The notes below the pieces were generated by a model. The model did no database searches. It worked only from the letters and a program-made list of their open reading frames with translations, and was not told the origin of the DNA. Below are positions 13,201-29,837 of a stretch of DNA of 64,000 bases, piece by piece; position 1 is the first letter of the stretch, and each line of letters opens with the position of its first letter. Source of the DNA: Whitmania pigra. Taxonomy: Eukaryota > Annelida > Clitellata > Hirudinida > Haemopidae. The position numbers were made by a program, and so were the translations under genes. The DNA is taken from NCBI GenBank assembly GCA_021613335.1, contig JAJTWR010000365.1, positions 2,932,501 to 2,996,500 on the forward strand, in the 5' to 3' direction.

Positions 13201-15130
13201 TGTTGTTGTTATGTTTTCTTCTGCAGCAAAGCAAAGTCGAGACACCAAAGAGTTCGAAACTGGACACGAAACGTCGACATTTTCTCCAAAGACTTCCTCA
13301 TTGTCCCAATCAATCAGAAGTATTTATTGATTGATATTGATTGATTGTGTGATTATCATTATCATCATCTTCATCATTATCATCATCATTATCATTATTA
13401 ATTGACTTGTTAATTTTATAACAAAATAGTATTCAAATAATCATAATTTATTTTTAAATTTTATTAATTATTTAGTCACTGAATATTATAAATACGGTAT
13501 GTTGATGCAATTAGAACTGATGGCACAGAAATATTAAATGCCACAAAATGCAAAATAATTGAACTTACAAATCCAATCCAGCTTACAAATCCAATCCAAT
13601 CTCATTTCAGATATCATTGGTTCCTGGCCATCATATGCTTTCCTGGATTGTGTGGGAAGCAGAATGAAATAACGAGATGTTGTCTTGAAGATGACGACGA
13701 TGATGATACTTATAAATCTGTCGTCAACTCAAGAAGGAAGGTGAGCCTCAACCAGTCAGGTCTGGACTGGATAGCAGGATACGAATCCGGTTCTGATGAG
13801 GCGAGTTCGAGTCGTCTGTTGCATGGTTTTGATATCGATGAGATTCAATAATTTTTGTAAAATATCTGTGCGATGATGTTATTAGTGGTGTTGGATCGAC
13901 ACGTGTTTTATGTCTGTTAATGATTTGAAATAGTTTTACGACATTTTTCCAGATTCCCCCCAAAAAAACCAAAAAGGTCAAGGCGGATCAAAGCTCAGAA
14001 GTTGTCAAAAAGTCTGTCGTCTCACTTTGTTTTAGATTTATTCATTTTATTCTGATGAAATATATTCTTCTCATGTTTATTTTGTTAAGTTTTGATAATA
14101 AAATGCAATGTATTATTATAACTTAACAATAATAAAAGTTATTTTTTAAATATTTAATTAATACTTAAAGAAATTATTTCCTCCAGTCCTCTCATTATGA
14201 TTTTTGACTCTTTATCCGGAGGGGTTTCAAGATGGGATGTTTCAACAACACTCAGACAGTGAGTATTTCAAGTCCCAAAATAACTTTGAATAATTTTGAT
14301 TAATTAATTTCCAATTAACTAACTAAGTAATTTCGATTAATAAATAAATTAATTACAGTTAAATTAGTACATTATTGTATTAATTATGTTATTTATCAAT
14401 TAAATTTAGCAACTCATAGCTAAGATCAAGTTAATTTCTAATCACTAAGTTATTGTTATTTAATTAGTTAATCGTTAGTTAATTTCTTGATCTCCAGATA
14501 CCTGCAGATTGAGTGGAATGAGAAGAAGAAGCACACGAACGGCAAGGAGTTGTTCAGCGCGAAAACGATGAAAGGATGTTTTCCCATGTGTCCGCAACAA
14601 AGCAACCACTACGACTGCGGTCCTTACCTACTCCTCTACGTTCAACACTTCTTCATGGTTGGTTGATTTCGCTTCCTTTATTTCACGGCTGGTTGATTTA
14701 TTAATTTAACTTTATTTCTTATCTATTAAAACTGAGACTACTTTAAGGGATTATGTTATGTAATTAAACAATTTTTTACTCGTTACCAATCATGAAACTT
14801 TTTCAACAGTTTTAAATTATTGAGGGCTTGTCTGAGCTTATATAAGTTACATGATATAAATGTTTGACATAATGTTATATTACTATTATTATTATAACTA
14901 ATATATATGTTGAGTATGTTACAATTGCATTTTGACATTTTTAGAGTCCCATCACGAACTACAATCCACCCATAAAAAAGTTGAAAAAGTGGTTCTCAAA
15001 TGGGGACGCAGACGTCTTCAGAAAGGATTTGCAGGCATTGGTCGACTCGCTGAGCAAGAAACAGTCGGAAACCGTTTCCGAAAATCACTCCATCGACACA
15101 TCGTGCAACGGGGAAATCATCATTTCGTGA
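10277..15130 (+). CDS. SENP6/SENP7-like SUMO-specific protease (Ulp2 type)
   Basis: This cysteine protease of the Ulp/SENP C48 family would remove SUMO, especially poly-SUMO chains, in the nucleus. Exons read: 10277-10478, 10832-10987, 11245-11384, 11520-11854, 12166-12282, 12760-12870, 13227-13319, 13611-about 13754, 13953-14012, 14187-14258, 14498-14657, 14945-15130 (TGA). Catalytic-domain hallmarks are [40 protein letters not shown] and [22 protein letters not shown]. The triad is His in [12 protein letters not shown] (13615), Asp in [10 protein letters not shown] (about 14204) and Cys in [10 protein letters not shown] (14616-14618); QQSNHYDCG also supplies the oxyanion glutamine. Exon 4 carries CPKC-x14-CCRC. 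An acidic insert (13690-13710) interrupts the catalytic domain, as in SENP6/7. Junctions between exons 8, 9 and 10 are ambiguous: the strong donor at 13741 does not keep phase, whereas 13755 does. The N-terminus may be incomplete. Confidence 0.88.
12312..12410. repeat. Intronic tandem repeat, about 33 bp unit, three copies
   Basis: Alternating TATGCTAATGTTTATT and TATGTTAACGTTTATT half-units repeat about three times in an intron of the SUMO protease gene, just after the exon that ends at 12282. Confidence 0.75.
12942..13130 (-). mobile_element. tRNA-derived SINE, copy 1 (minus orientation)
   Basis: About 185 bp is nearly identical to 25558-25740. Read on the minus strand it begins with a tRNA-like head: an A-box-like TTAGCCAAATTGGG and a B-box GTTCGAAACCC about 55 bases further on. 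A tail with two GCTATATAAAT motifs follows. It sits inside an intron of the SUMO protease gene, antisense to it. The simple TTG/TTA repeats on both sides blur target-site duplications. Confidence 0.7.
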
Positions 15131-15232
15131 TGTAAAAAATGTCTTAAGAAGTTGTTTGAAGTCAACGAGTATTGAATTATGCATCTTGTTGTTTTAATGT
15201 TTGGAAACTCATGCTGGGTACTTTGATGACTC

Positions 15233-15238
15233 AATAAA
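15233..15238 (+). terminator. Poly(A) signal AATAAA, SUMO protease gene
   Basis: A canonical hexamer about 100 bases after the stop codon at 15128-15130, on the same strand. Confidence 0.55.
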
Positions 15239-15239
15239 A

Positions 15240-16919
15240 GTATTTTAAATACCTGATTCTACTCTCGACATTTGAACTAAATGGTTCATTTTGTTAAGTC
15301 ATCCTGGCTGCCAGACCATTCTTAGCTTGTTAATATTATTACTTCTGTTAACCTATTTTTTAATTAATCTAACTTCATATTGACTTGAATTTTAATACTT
15401 AATATATTAGGTGCTCATTATCTCAGCAATTAAAGATGTTAATGGTTGAAATTTGAGTCTGAATTTTGACAGCATGCAGCTAAAGTTGATTTCTTCAGTG
15501 ATTTAGAGAAACTATTCTATGTTATTTGAAAAATGGAATCGTTGCGTTCTAGTTAACTGATCCTGCTTCTGCTGTCTCCCTTCAAAAGAAAGATAAACGA
15601 ACATCACCTAAATTGTCAGCAAATCTTCTCAGAAGAAATAAATCTCTTCGAGAGTCACGAGAGAGTGGACTCGATTTATTGAAGGCATACCGACTGGGAA
15701 TTACGCTCCCAAATGGTTTTGTGATTGAAAGTCTCATCTCTCAAACTGGAAGCACCGCTTTTGTGAACATTGCCGTAATCCTCTCGCGTAATGAACGTTG
15801 ATTGCATTTTAACCAGTGGTGGGGTGAAAAGTGCCCGATGGCCCGCCCAGATTTTGAAATATTACCTTTTTTCTTCTCCAGTACCGAATAGACGTAATTA
15901 CTATTCTCTCAAAACCTATGTGGAAGAGAAAATAAGATAACTGAATAAAAGCGCTCACGTTAGAACCAAGATAATTGGAGAACTTCTATATCGAAATATA
16001 CTTTTCAATTTAAGTACTGAAAAATAAATAGTGAAACACACTTTTGGGGATTTATTCGACTTGAAACGTAAAAAGGTATTTGTAAAGGATATCAACAAAT
16101 GAAAACACACGTCACAAAAGAAGGCCACATATGTCCTTGGCTCACGATGATAGAAAAATGTGAGGAAATTGAAAATGCATCCTTTTTATAGCGCACAATG
16201 CAGAGCGTCCACATTTCTAATATTCCACAATATTGTTATTTCTTAAGAAAACCTCTCTCAATCTCCACCGTGTGTAGTCAAACGTGATTTTATCAGTACT
16301 TCGTCTTGAACCGTCCGACATTTTTAAATGAAAGGCATAGCGATTGTTTATTACACGGGACGAATTTAAAAGCACTTAAAACAAAATTCTGCAATAAAAC
16401 AAAATAACTCATGAAATATAATTTCACTTCACAATTAAGTTAGAAATATTTTGGAGACACCGCAAAGCATAGTAGCAGAGAAAGGAAAGCTTCATCCGCC
16501 GTAAAGTGAAGTAAACTTCTCATCCAAAATCCAATGAATTCTAAAATTCAAAACAACGATTCGTAGTCATATTAACTAATTAACGTTATCTTACATTATC
16601 AATGTCCTAAACAAATATAGATTTTAGATAATAATAATATTAATAATAATAATAATATTCATATTCATATTATTAAGACAGTATTATATTAAGCTGGAAA
16701 GGATGTTGAAATATTTCCTATTGAAGGCTATGCTACAACTGGTACAACTTTAAGGACCATTGAAAACGAACTTCAATATTTTGTAATATTTTGCAATACT
16801 TTGTTTTTATCAATTAAGAACAATAAATTTAAAATTAATATTTTCTAAATAAACCAAAAAACTGAAACACGAAAATTGATGTTACTTGAAATTGTCTCAA
16901 CTCTCACATGTGAAGCCTT
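15240..16919. other. Intergenic region between two convergent genes
   Basis: AT-rich sequence between the 3' ends of the SUMO protease (+) and the calmodulin-like gene (-). A 62-codon open frame at 15613-15801 encodes a basic peptide with no recognisable family. Part of the stretch next to 16919 should be 3'UTR of the calmodulin-like gene. Confidence 0.5.
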
Positions 16920-22131
<5,212 letters not shown>

Positions 22132-22778
22132 CTGTGAAATAAAATGATTTTTAAATAATTTCCGTCATTTATAAACAAAGTACTTTTAACTTTTTAAAAT
22201 ATTTTTAGTGGTTTAATAATTTAAATAACAAATATTTATATCCATACTTTTCTTGATCAATTAAGAAGTTAATTAATTGATTAAGAAATTAATGAAATTG
22301 ATTAATTAAAAACTAACTAATTAATTCCATAACCAGGTATGGTAATAAAAAGCAGTTTAATATTAAGCAGTGTTAATCATCATAACCAAGATCATCGTCG
22401 TCGTCGTCGTCATCATAATTTTTCACTTCTGGCAAACGTCAATACAATCGCCTGACATGACAATAATGTTGTTTACGACTGTTGCTATGGTGACAACCTA
22501 ACGAAGTCTTTCACAACGATGGACGGGCATTTGACGACAACATAAAATAGTAATAATAAGTTATATAATAATAATAAATTATATAATATTTATATAAATA
22601 ATTTTAAACAGCTTTTTACAATTTTCAAGCAAAAATATTTATTGTTGTAACTTTGAATGCGGCTATTATTATTAATATTCTAGCGTAGATTTAGTTTGAA
22701 CTTTATAATGATTATGATTGTTGACAATTTCATAATTATATTATAATTATGCATTGGTGCGATTGCAATATTGTTGAG
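22132..22778. other. Upstream region of the calmodulin-like gene
   Basis: AT-rich sequence with a short imperfect ATC run (22385-22415). It would be the first intron or promoter area of the calmodulin-like gene. No unambiguous start exon was found. Confidence 0.4.
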
Positions 22779-23036
22779 GCACAACAACTGAAATAATTAT
22801 AATTTTGTTGACGACAATTAAAATAATTATAATTTTGTTGACGACAATTAAAATAATTATAATTTTGTTGACGAAAATTGAAATAATTATAATTTTGTTG
22901 ACGACAATTAAAATAATTATGATTTTGTTGACGACAATTAAAATAATTATAATTTTGTTGACGACAATTAAAATAATTATAATTTTGTTGACGACAATTG
23001 AAATAATTATAATTTTGTTGACGACAATAGAAATGC
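22779..23036. repeat. 30-bp minisatellite, about 8.5 copies
   Basis: A 30-bp unit (AATTTTGTTGACGACAATTA followed by AAATAATTAT) repeats about eight and a half times with only a handful of substitutions. Because 30 is a multiple of three, open frames run through it on both strands; they are artefacts. Each unit contains the imperfect palindrome TTGTTGACGACAA. Confidence 0.93.
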
Positions 23037-23280
23037 AAAGCGCACCCGCCTCATGCCATCATTCGTTCATTCAAATGTTCCTGTGACGTCATTCAACGAA
23101 CTACATAATTATTTATACTTGCGCATCTGCATTTTACTGCTAGCATGTCATTAATAAACCATTAAATTGATTACCAAGCATTTCAAACAGATTTGTTTCC
23201 TTGCAAGTGATGTGGAACAATCGATAGGAAGGATTCGCTTCAAAGTATTTCTGTCATCACCATCGTCATTGACGTTATCA

Positions 23281-23400
23281 TAGTCTTCATCGTCTTCATC
23301 GTCTCGTCATCATCATCATCATCATCATCACAATCGTCATCGTAGTCGTCATCATCATCATCATCATCACAATCGTCATCGTCGTCGTCATCATCATCAA
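23281..23400. repeat. Imperfect (ATC)n repeat
   Basis: ATC/GTC triplets in two blocks, 23305-23345 and 23350-23400, with a duplicated intermediate sequence CACAATCGTCATCGT. Confidence 0.8.
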
Positions 23401-23469
23401 TACATACCTAGTAAAAAAAATGTTCGTCCAACGAGGATGGGAAGCAGAAGAAATCAATGATCAAGTTTT

Positions 23470-23471
23470 AG

Positions 23472-23508
<37 letters not shown>

Positions 23509-23535
23509 TTATTTTTTTTTATTATTATTATTTAG
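23470..23535. repeat. (ATT)n microsatellite
   Basis: Short ATT repeat interrupted by a T run. Confidence 0.85.
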
Positions 23536-23663
23536 ATGATGATGACAATAAAGATAATGGTGGTTGTGAAGGCCTGCGGTCATGAGTAATGAGTTTTTAT
23601 CCCTTCTGAGTTCATCGAATACTCCATTGATTGGATTAGCATCCATTGTAATGCTGCCGCTGG

Positions 23664-24192
<529 letters not shown>

Positions 24193-24822
24193 AACACTTT
24201 TTATACATTAATTCTTAATGTATTTTATGTAGTAATATTAATTAATTAATAATAGAACGGGCGATAACATAATTATTTAAAATAAGAAATAAAAATATTA
24301 ACAAATTTCCTCATATGTTTTGTGAAGATATTTCAACTTGATAATTATTTATGTCTTAATATAACCAATAACATTGCTTAATTATTAAATACAATTTATT
24401 AAAATTTAATTGAAAATTCATCACCAACCATGTTTGAAGATCAATTAATTACTTTGTATATTTGTAAATCAACAATTATTAGCAGAACGCTTGCATTAAA
24501 AAGCAACATCCATTGATTCCGAACGACTGCTATAATTTCTAATAATTTCGAATAATTAAAAATAATTGCTTAAAATTAATTGTAGTAATAAGTTATAATT
24601 TCTAATAATCAGTTTTTATTTTGGTATAATTTCTAATAATTTCTAAAAAATTATAAGTTATTATATTATTATTATTATAGCTATTATTTATTATTATAAC
24701 TAACGATAAGTATATTATTATTATTATAGTTATTATAGATTATTATAAGTAACAAACGAATGAAAGCCACAAGGTGCAAGGATGTTGGTGCTGTTGGATC
24801 CATTTATAAGTCCATCTCAGCA
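24193..24822. other. AT-rich spacer between two opposed microsatellites
   Basis: Very AT-rich, dominated by TAATTATT and TTTCTAATAATT words. No exon or RNA gene seen. Confidence 0.6.
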
Positions 24823-25150
<328 letters not shown>

Positions 25151-25557
25151 TACTGTCATTACGTGCTCAATGCTTTTTGTATTGTTTATATAATTTAACA
25201 TCTATTTACTTGTGTTAATTAATTAATTAATTGATTATTTTAGTGACGATGCAGTTTTTAATAAAATAGATATTCAATTAATTAGTTGATTAATAATGAT
25301 ATTATTGATAAATAAACTGAATTTGATTATTAAATTGCATAAATTCATGAATTAGGAATCGATCGTCTGAAGATCTTCTAGCAGTTAATGATGATAGTCG
25401 TAATTATTCCAGGATATATTTTATTGATTTTTGTAATTGTGACGTAATCAATTTTAAAACTAACATGTTATAACTTTTTAAATTATTATATTGCAATCTT
25501 TATCATTCATTCAATCATTGTAATTTACACAATTAAGCCCTTAATTTGTTTATAATT
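25151..25557. other. AT-rich intergenic DNA, nothing recognised
   Basis: Unique AT-rich sequence without exon-like segments. Confidence 0.5.
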
Positions 25558-25740
25558 GTAACTTAATTTATATAGCGCCATATGCATAGCGTCAGAGGCG
25601 CTTCTTGTAACCATTTATATAGCGCTCCTTCCCAAGGGCGCTGGCGGCAGTGCAGGCTGGGTTTCGAACACGACATATTACGACTGTTGCCATTACCGCC
25701 GTATGCAGGCACGTAACCCATTCGGCTAACCTGCACGCCG
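25558..25740 (-). mobile_element. tRNA-derived SINE, copy 2 (minus orientation)
   Basis: On the minus strand the head reads TTAGCCGAATGGG at 25729-25717 (A-box-like) and GTTCGAAACCCA at 25669-25658 (B-box-like), spaced as in a tRNA. The tail contains GCGCTATATAAATG twice, once followed by GTTACAAGAAGCGCC. Identity with copy 1 is high over the full length. The GC-rich element stands out sharply from its AT-rich flanks. No A-rich 3' end is clear. Confidence 0.75.
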
Positions 25741-25859
25741 TTTATAATTATGACATTATAATAATTACAATTGTGAAATGAGATATGCGTATTATTGAAG
25801 TATAACTGATATAAGTAAGTATGACATTATGACATTATAATTAATACAATTGCATAAAT

Positions 25860-25952
25860 GTAATAAAATAAATAAATAGAGAAATAAATAAATAGAGAAA
25901 TAAATAAGTAAATAAATAAAGACATAAATAAATAAATAAAGACATAAATAAT
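25860..25952. repeat. (AAAT)n-type repeat with 16-20 bp higher-order units
   Basis: AAATAAAT and AGAGAAATAAATAAAT units alternate, then AGACATAAATAAATAAAT units. Confidence 0.8.
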
Positions 25953-26960
25953 GTCGATGTGGGCCTCATCCATTGCCTTCTCTTGCGACTTTCCTCAAGG
26001 GATCCATCATCCTGCCCTTATTCTATCAGTCACGTGCATACACCCACATACACACGCACATGAAACAAGCACACAACACGTACGAATACATCACAAAGAT
26101 AAATAGACACGCTTACATGCACATCGCAGAGCCAAGTTTTCTCTTTCTGAGAGTATGTAAATCGATGTAGATAATATTCGTTAATAATTAGTAATTAGTT
26201 GTTAAATTTTTTAATATTTTATAAACGCAATTTTTGAACAAATTTTTATTTATATTTACATATACATATTCTTATTTTTAATAATGTAAAATTATTCTTT
26301 TCTGTGCAAGGATTTTTGTAATTTGTATATGACATGGTTACGAGCTGTCATCATCATCACATTCATTATCATTATCATTACCATCGTCGTCGTCATCATC
26401 ATCATCATTATCGCAATATCGCAATCATCATTACCATCAACAACCTTACGACTCAAAAATTACCTCAATAAAAGTACCGGGCTAATACAGGTAGTAAGTT
26501 GAATACAGGTGGAATATTTGTTGCAAGTGACAGTTAATGCGTGCAATTGCTTCGGAACGAACGAATGAATGAATGAATGAATGCATCCCTCGAGCAGGAG
26601 AAGCAATTGCTTTCAATTGTTTTGCTCAAATTCACTCGATGCATTGTTGTTGATGATGACGATGACGATGATGATGATGATGATGATGTGGGCTTCTTTG
26701 TGACTAACATCAAAAGGGCGCAGACAGAGATAGAGAGGCACAGAGGAATATTGAATGACGATGATGATGACGATGACGATGACGGTGAAATGACGATGAC
26801 GATGACGGTGATGATGACGATGACGTTGAAGGCGACACCGACGACGATCATGAATGTGCCCATCAGCAACAGTGTCTCCCCCGCGAACTCACTATGACGT
26901 CACCAAGTCCACATACATCGAGGGCTGGCATTCATTCATTCATTCATTCATTCGTTTGTT
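25953..26960. other. Intergenic DNA with short imperfect GAT repeats
   Basis: Contains imperfect ATC repeats (26348-26415), GAATGAAT units (26560-26582) and GATGAC-rich blocks (26650-26690, 26757-26835). The intervening sequence shows no recognisable gene. Confidence 0.55.
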
Positions 26961-26962
26961 CA

Positions 26963-27270
<308 letters not shown>

Positions 27271-29320
27271 ACGTCTCTGACGCTAGGCACATGGCTCTTT
27301 ATAAATTAATTATTATTATTATTAATAACCTAATCACGTTAACCATTGAAAGTGTTCGTAAAAAAGGATAAAAAATAAATTATGAAAGAAAATCATTGAT
27401 GTGCACCTGAACACAGTCGCCCATCAGATCATTTTCGTCGATACCATCATCATCATCATCGTCATCGTCATCATCATCATCATCATCGTCGTCATCGTCA
27501 CCGCCATCGTCATCGTCATCATCATCACTAAAAACATCATCATCATCACCAACATCATCATCATCATCAAAATAGCAATGCTTGTTATATGAATTAAGTG
27601 TTATTAAAATACTAGTTGTTTATTATACTAGAATTTGTTGCTTTATTAAAACATCTTGTTGCATTCACAATTGTTGCTGTAACAGTGCCTGCTGTTGTTA
27701 GTAATAATAGTGAACATTCCACGACCTTAGATGAATTATTTCGAAATAGTTAATCGTCAACATCAATCATTCAAACAGAAAAGATGAATTTATATCAATT
27801 TGCGAGAATAATTCCATCCATCCATCCATCTATCCATCCACAATATGCAAAATAGATCAATGAATCGATATAGCTCCAGAAGAGCATCATCATCATCATC
27901 ATCTTTTAAATTCTCTTGATGTCTCCCTTTGTCATAAAATATTTATGCGCACACACATTTACAAGCAGATAGGGTCTGCGGACAAGGGCCGTATGACAAT
28001 TTTTTTGAAACTCCCCGGGTTTTGAAATCAGGTTGCAATCAATCAGGACCTCTTCTGCTTTGCCATTACCAAATTGATATAACAGTTTCCGTGGCTGAAC
28101 TGCCTATTGGCCCGAAATTTGTGAGCTGCCCTGTTTAAAAGTAAGAATGATTATGTTTATTTTATTTACAAATTCATGCATCCTGTTTCAGTAAATTAAA
28201 AACTATATATTTTAAGAGCCTACTCCTTAATAATTACCGATCCAAATATATTAAATAATATTATTAAATGTCGATATTATAGCGGTCGTGTTGTTGATTC
28301 TTTATGCACGAGGCATCCGCGAACAAGGTGATCCCAATAATGTCAGAAATTGCAATGAAAAGCCGTCCGAAAATAATTGTGCTCTTGCGTTTCTGGTGGA
28401 CTCTTCACCCTCCCTCCAAAGATAATTGTTTTCATTATTTATTGTTATTAATTTTTATTATTAATTATTATTATTATTATCATCATCATCATTATTATTA
28501 TTATTATTAATGTCATTACTAATATCACAATTGGCACAACTAATTTCAACATTAGGCGACATTCAAAATCCTTCAGCAGTGATTCAAGAAAATATTTGTA
28601 ATAATAATCATACTAATATTTGTATTAATGTTTATAGCCCGGCAATAATAATAATAATAATAACTACATTTCCTTATATTCTGAAAGGGGATGAACTTCT
28701 AAAATATTGTGAATTATTACATGGATGCAGCAACAGCAGGTACAAATTTACCAAACCTAATCCTTCCCTGGAAAAGTCGTTTCGAACATAATCAAATTTA
28801 AGTAAAAGTTTAAGTAAATTTAAACACAAATTACAAATGTTATTATTTCATTATTATTTATTTACTTCGCCATTTATTTTCAAAATAAATTTAAACCTAG
28901 AAATTTGAACGCTAAGCTTCTAGGATAAGAATCTTGATGGGAATCAAAATGGATGGACACAGGGCGCCGTGTCGATCTATTCGGGTCTGGAGACAAATTC
29001 TCAAATTTCCAATCAAATTTCCACTCATGAAATTCATTTCAGCAGAGAAATCTTTTACAAGTCCCAATGTCCGGGAAATAACATTTATTTTCTGTAAATT
29101 GAGGATTTATTGACGACAATGATAATGATGATGCAGATGACGAAGATGCTGTTGTCAATGACGACGATGATGATGATGATGATGATGTTGATGATGATGA
29201 TGTTGATGCAGATAATCATGCATAGGCACGAGGAAAAAAGTTCGTATTCTCTACTACGTCACTGTTAATTTATTGAGCGCGATTTAAAACCTTGTTTTTT
29301 TGTTTCACGACGATGTCTCC
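27271..29320. other. Intergenic DNA with scattered ATC/GAT repeats
   Basis: Includes an imperfect ATC block (27445-27570), CATC units (27812-27840), an ATT/ATC block (28455-28510) and GAT/GTT blocks (29115-29215). A 93-codon open frame at 28510-28791 shows no family resemblance. No RNA gene or exon recognised. Confidence 0.5.
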
Positions 29321-29426
29321 GATCAATGCATGTGATGAATGTCTGTGATGAATGCATGTGATCAATGCATGCGATGAATGTCTGTGATGAATGCATGTGA
29401 TCAATGCATGCGATGAATGTCTGTGA
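29321..29426. repeat. 39-bp minisatellite, about 2.7 copies, with 13-bp subunits
   Basis: Units of the form GATGAATGTCTGTGATGAAT followed by GCATGTGATCAATGCATGC repeat in tandem. Each is itself made of three related 13-bp pieces. Confidence 0.85.
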
Positions 29427-29517
29427 ATTTATAAAACAGCCAATTCAAACTTCAAAACAATATAAATCTTCAAAGACAAGCTTTAGAAATTTGCTTTTGT
29501 TGTTGCATGCATAAGTA

Positions 29518-29580
29518 GATGATGATGATGATGATGATGACGATGATGATGATGACGATGACGACGACGACGATGACAAA
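29518..29580. repeat. (GAT)n/(GAC)n repeat
   Basis: Short GAT array grading into GACGACGAC, upstream on the plus strand of the 3' end of the CDY-like gene. Confidence 0.85.
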
Positions 29581-29837
29581 GAAGTTCTTCATAAAATTAT
29601 GCAATTCATGAATAAGCATGATTACAATTACTATAAAGTTCAAGTGAATAATGAATAATTTACACACTAAATACAGAAGAAAAATACATAAAAAAATTTG
29701 AAATGAAATTTCCCCTAGAAAGACAGAACTTTTGCCAAAAACCTTTAATTAGAAACCTTAAATTCCGAGATGAACTGATCAATGAGACAAATAAAAATAA
29801 TAATTGAAACAAGTAGAACTAGATTAAATTGGTCTAA

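Noticed and set aside
13748..13981. Minus-strand 77-codon frame in the SUMO protease gene
   Set aside because: Antisense to the acidic insert exon and intron; no coding character.
22736..23086. Repeated 30-bp units resembling a CRISPR-like array or a repeat protein (CRQQNYNYFN)
   Set aside because: The units are directly adjacent without unique spacers, the genome is animal, and the open frames exist only because the unit length is a multiple of three.
25655..25735. A functional tRNA gene
   Set aside because: The A- and B-box-like elements are present, but acceptor and anticodon stems do not pair convincingly, and the segment recurs with a shared non-tRNA tail, as in a SINE.
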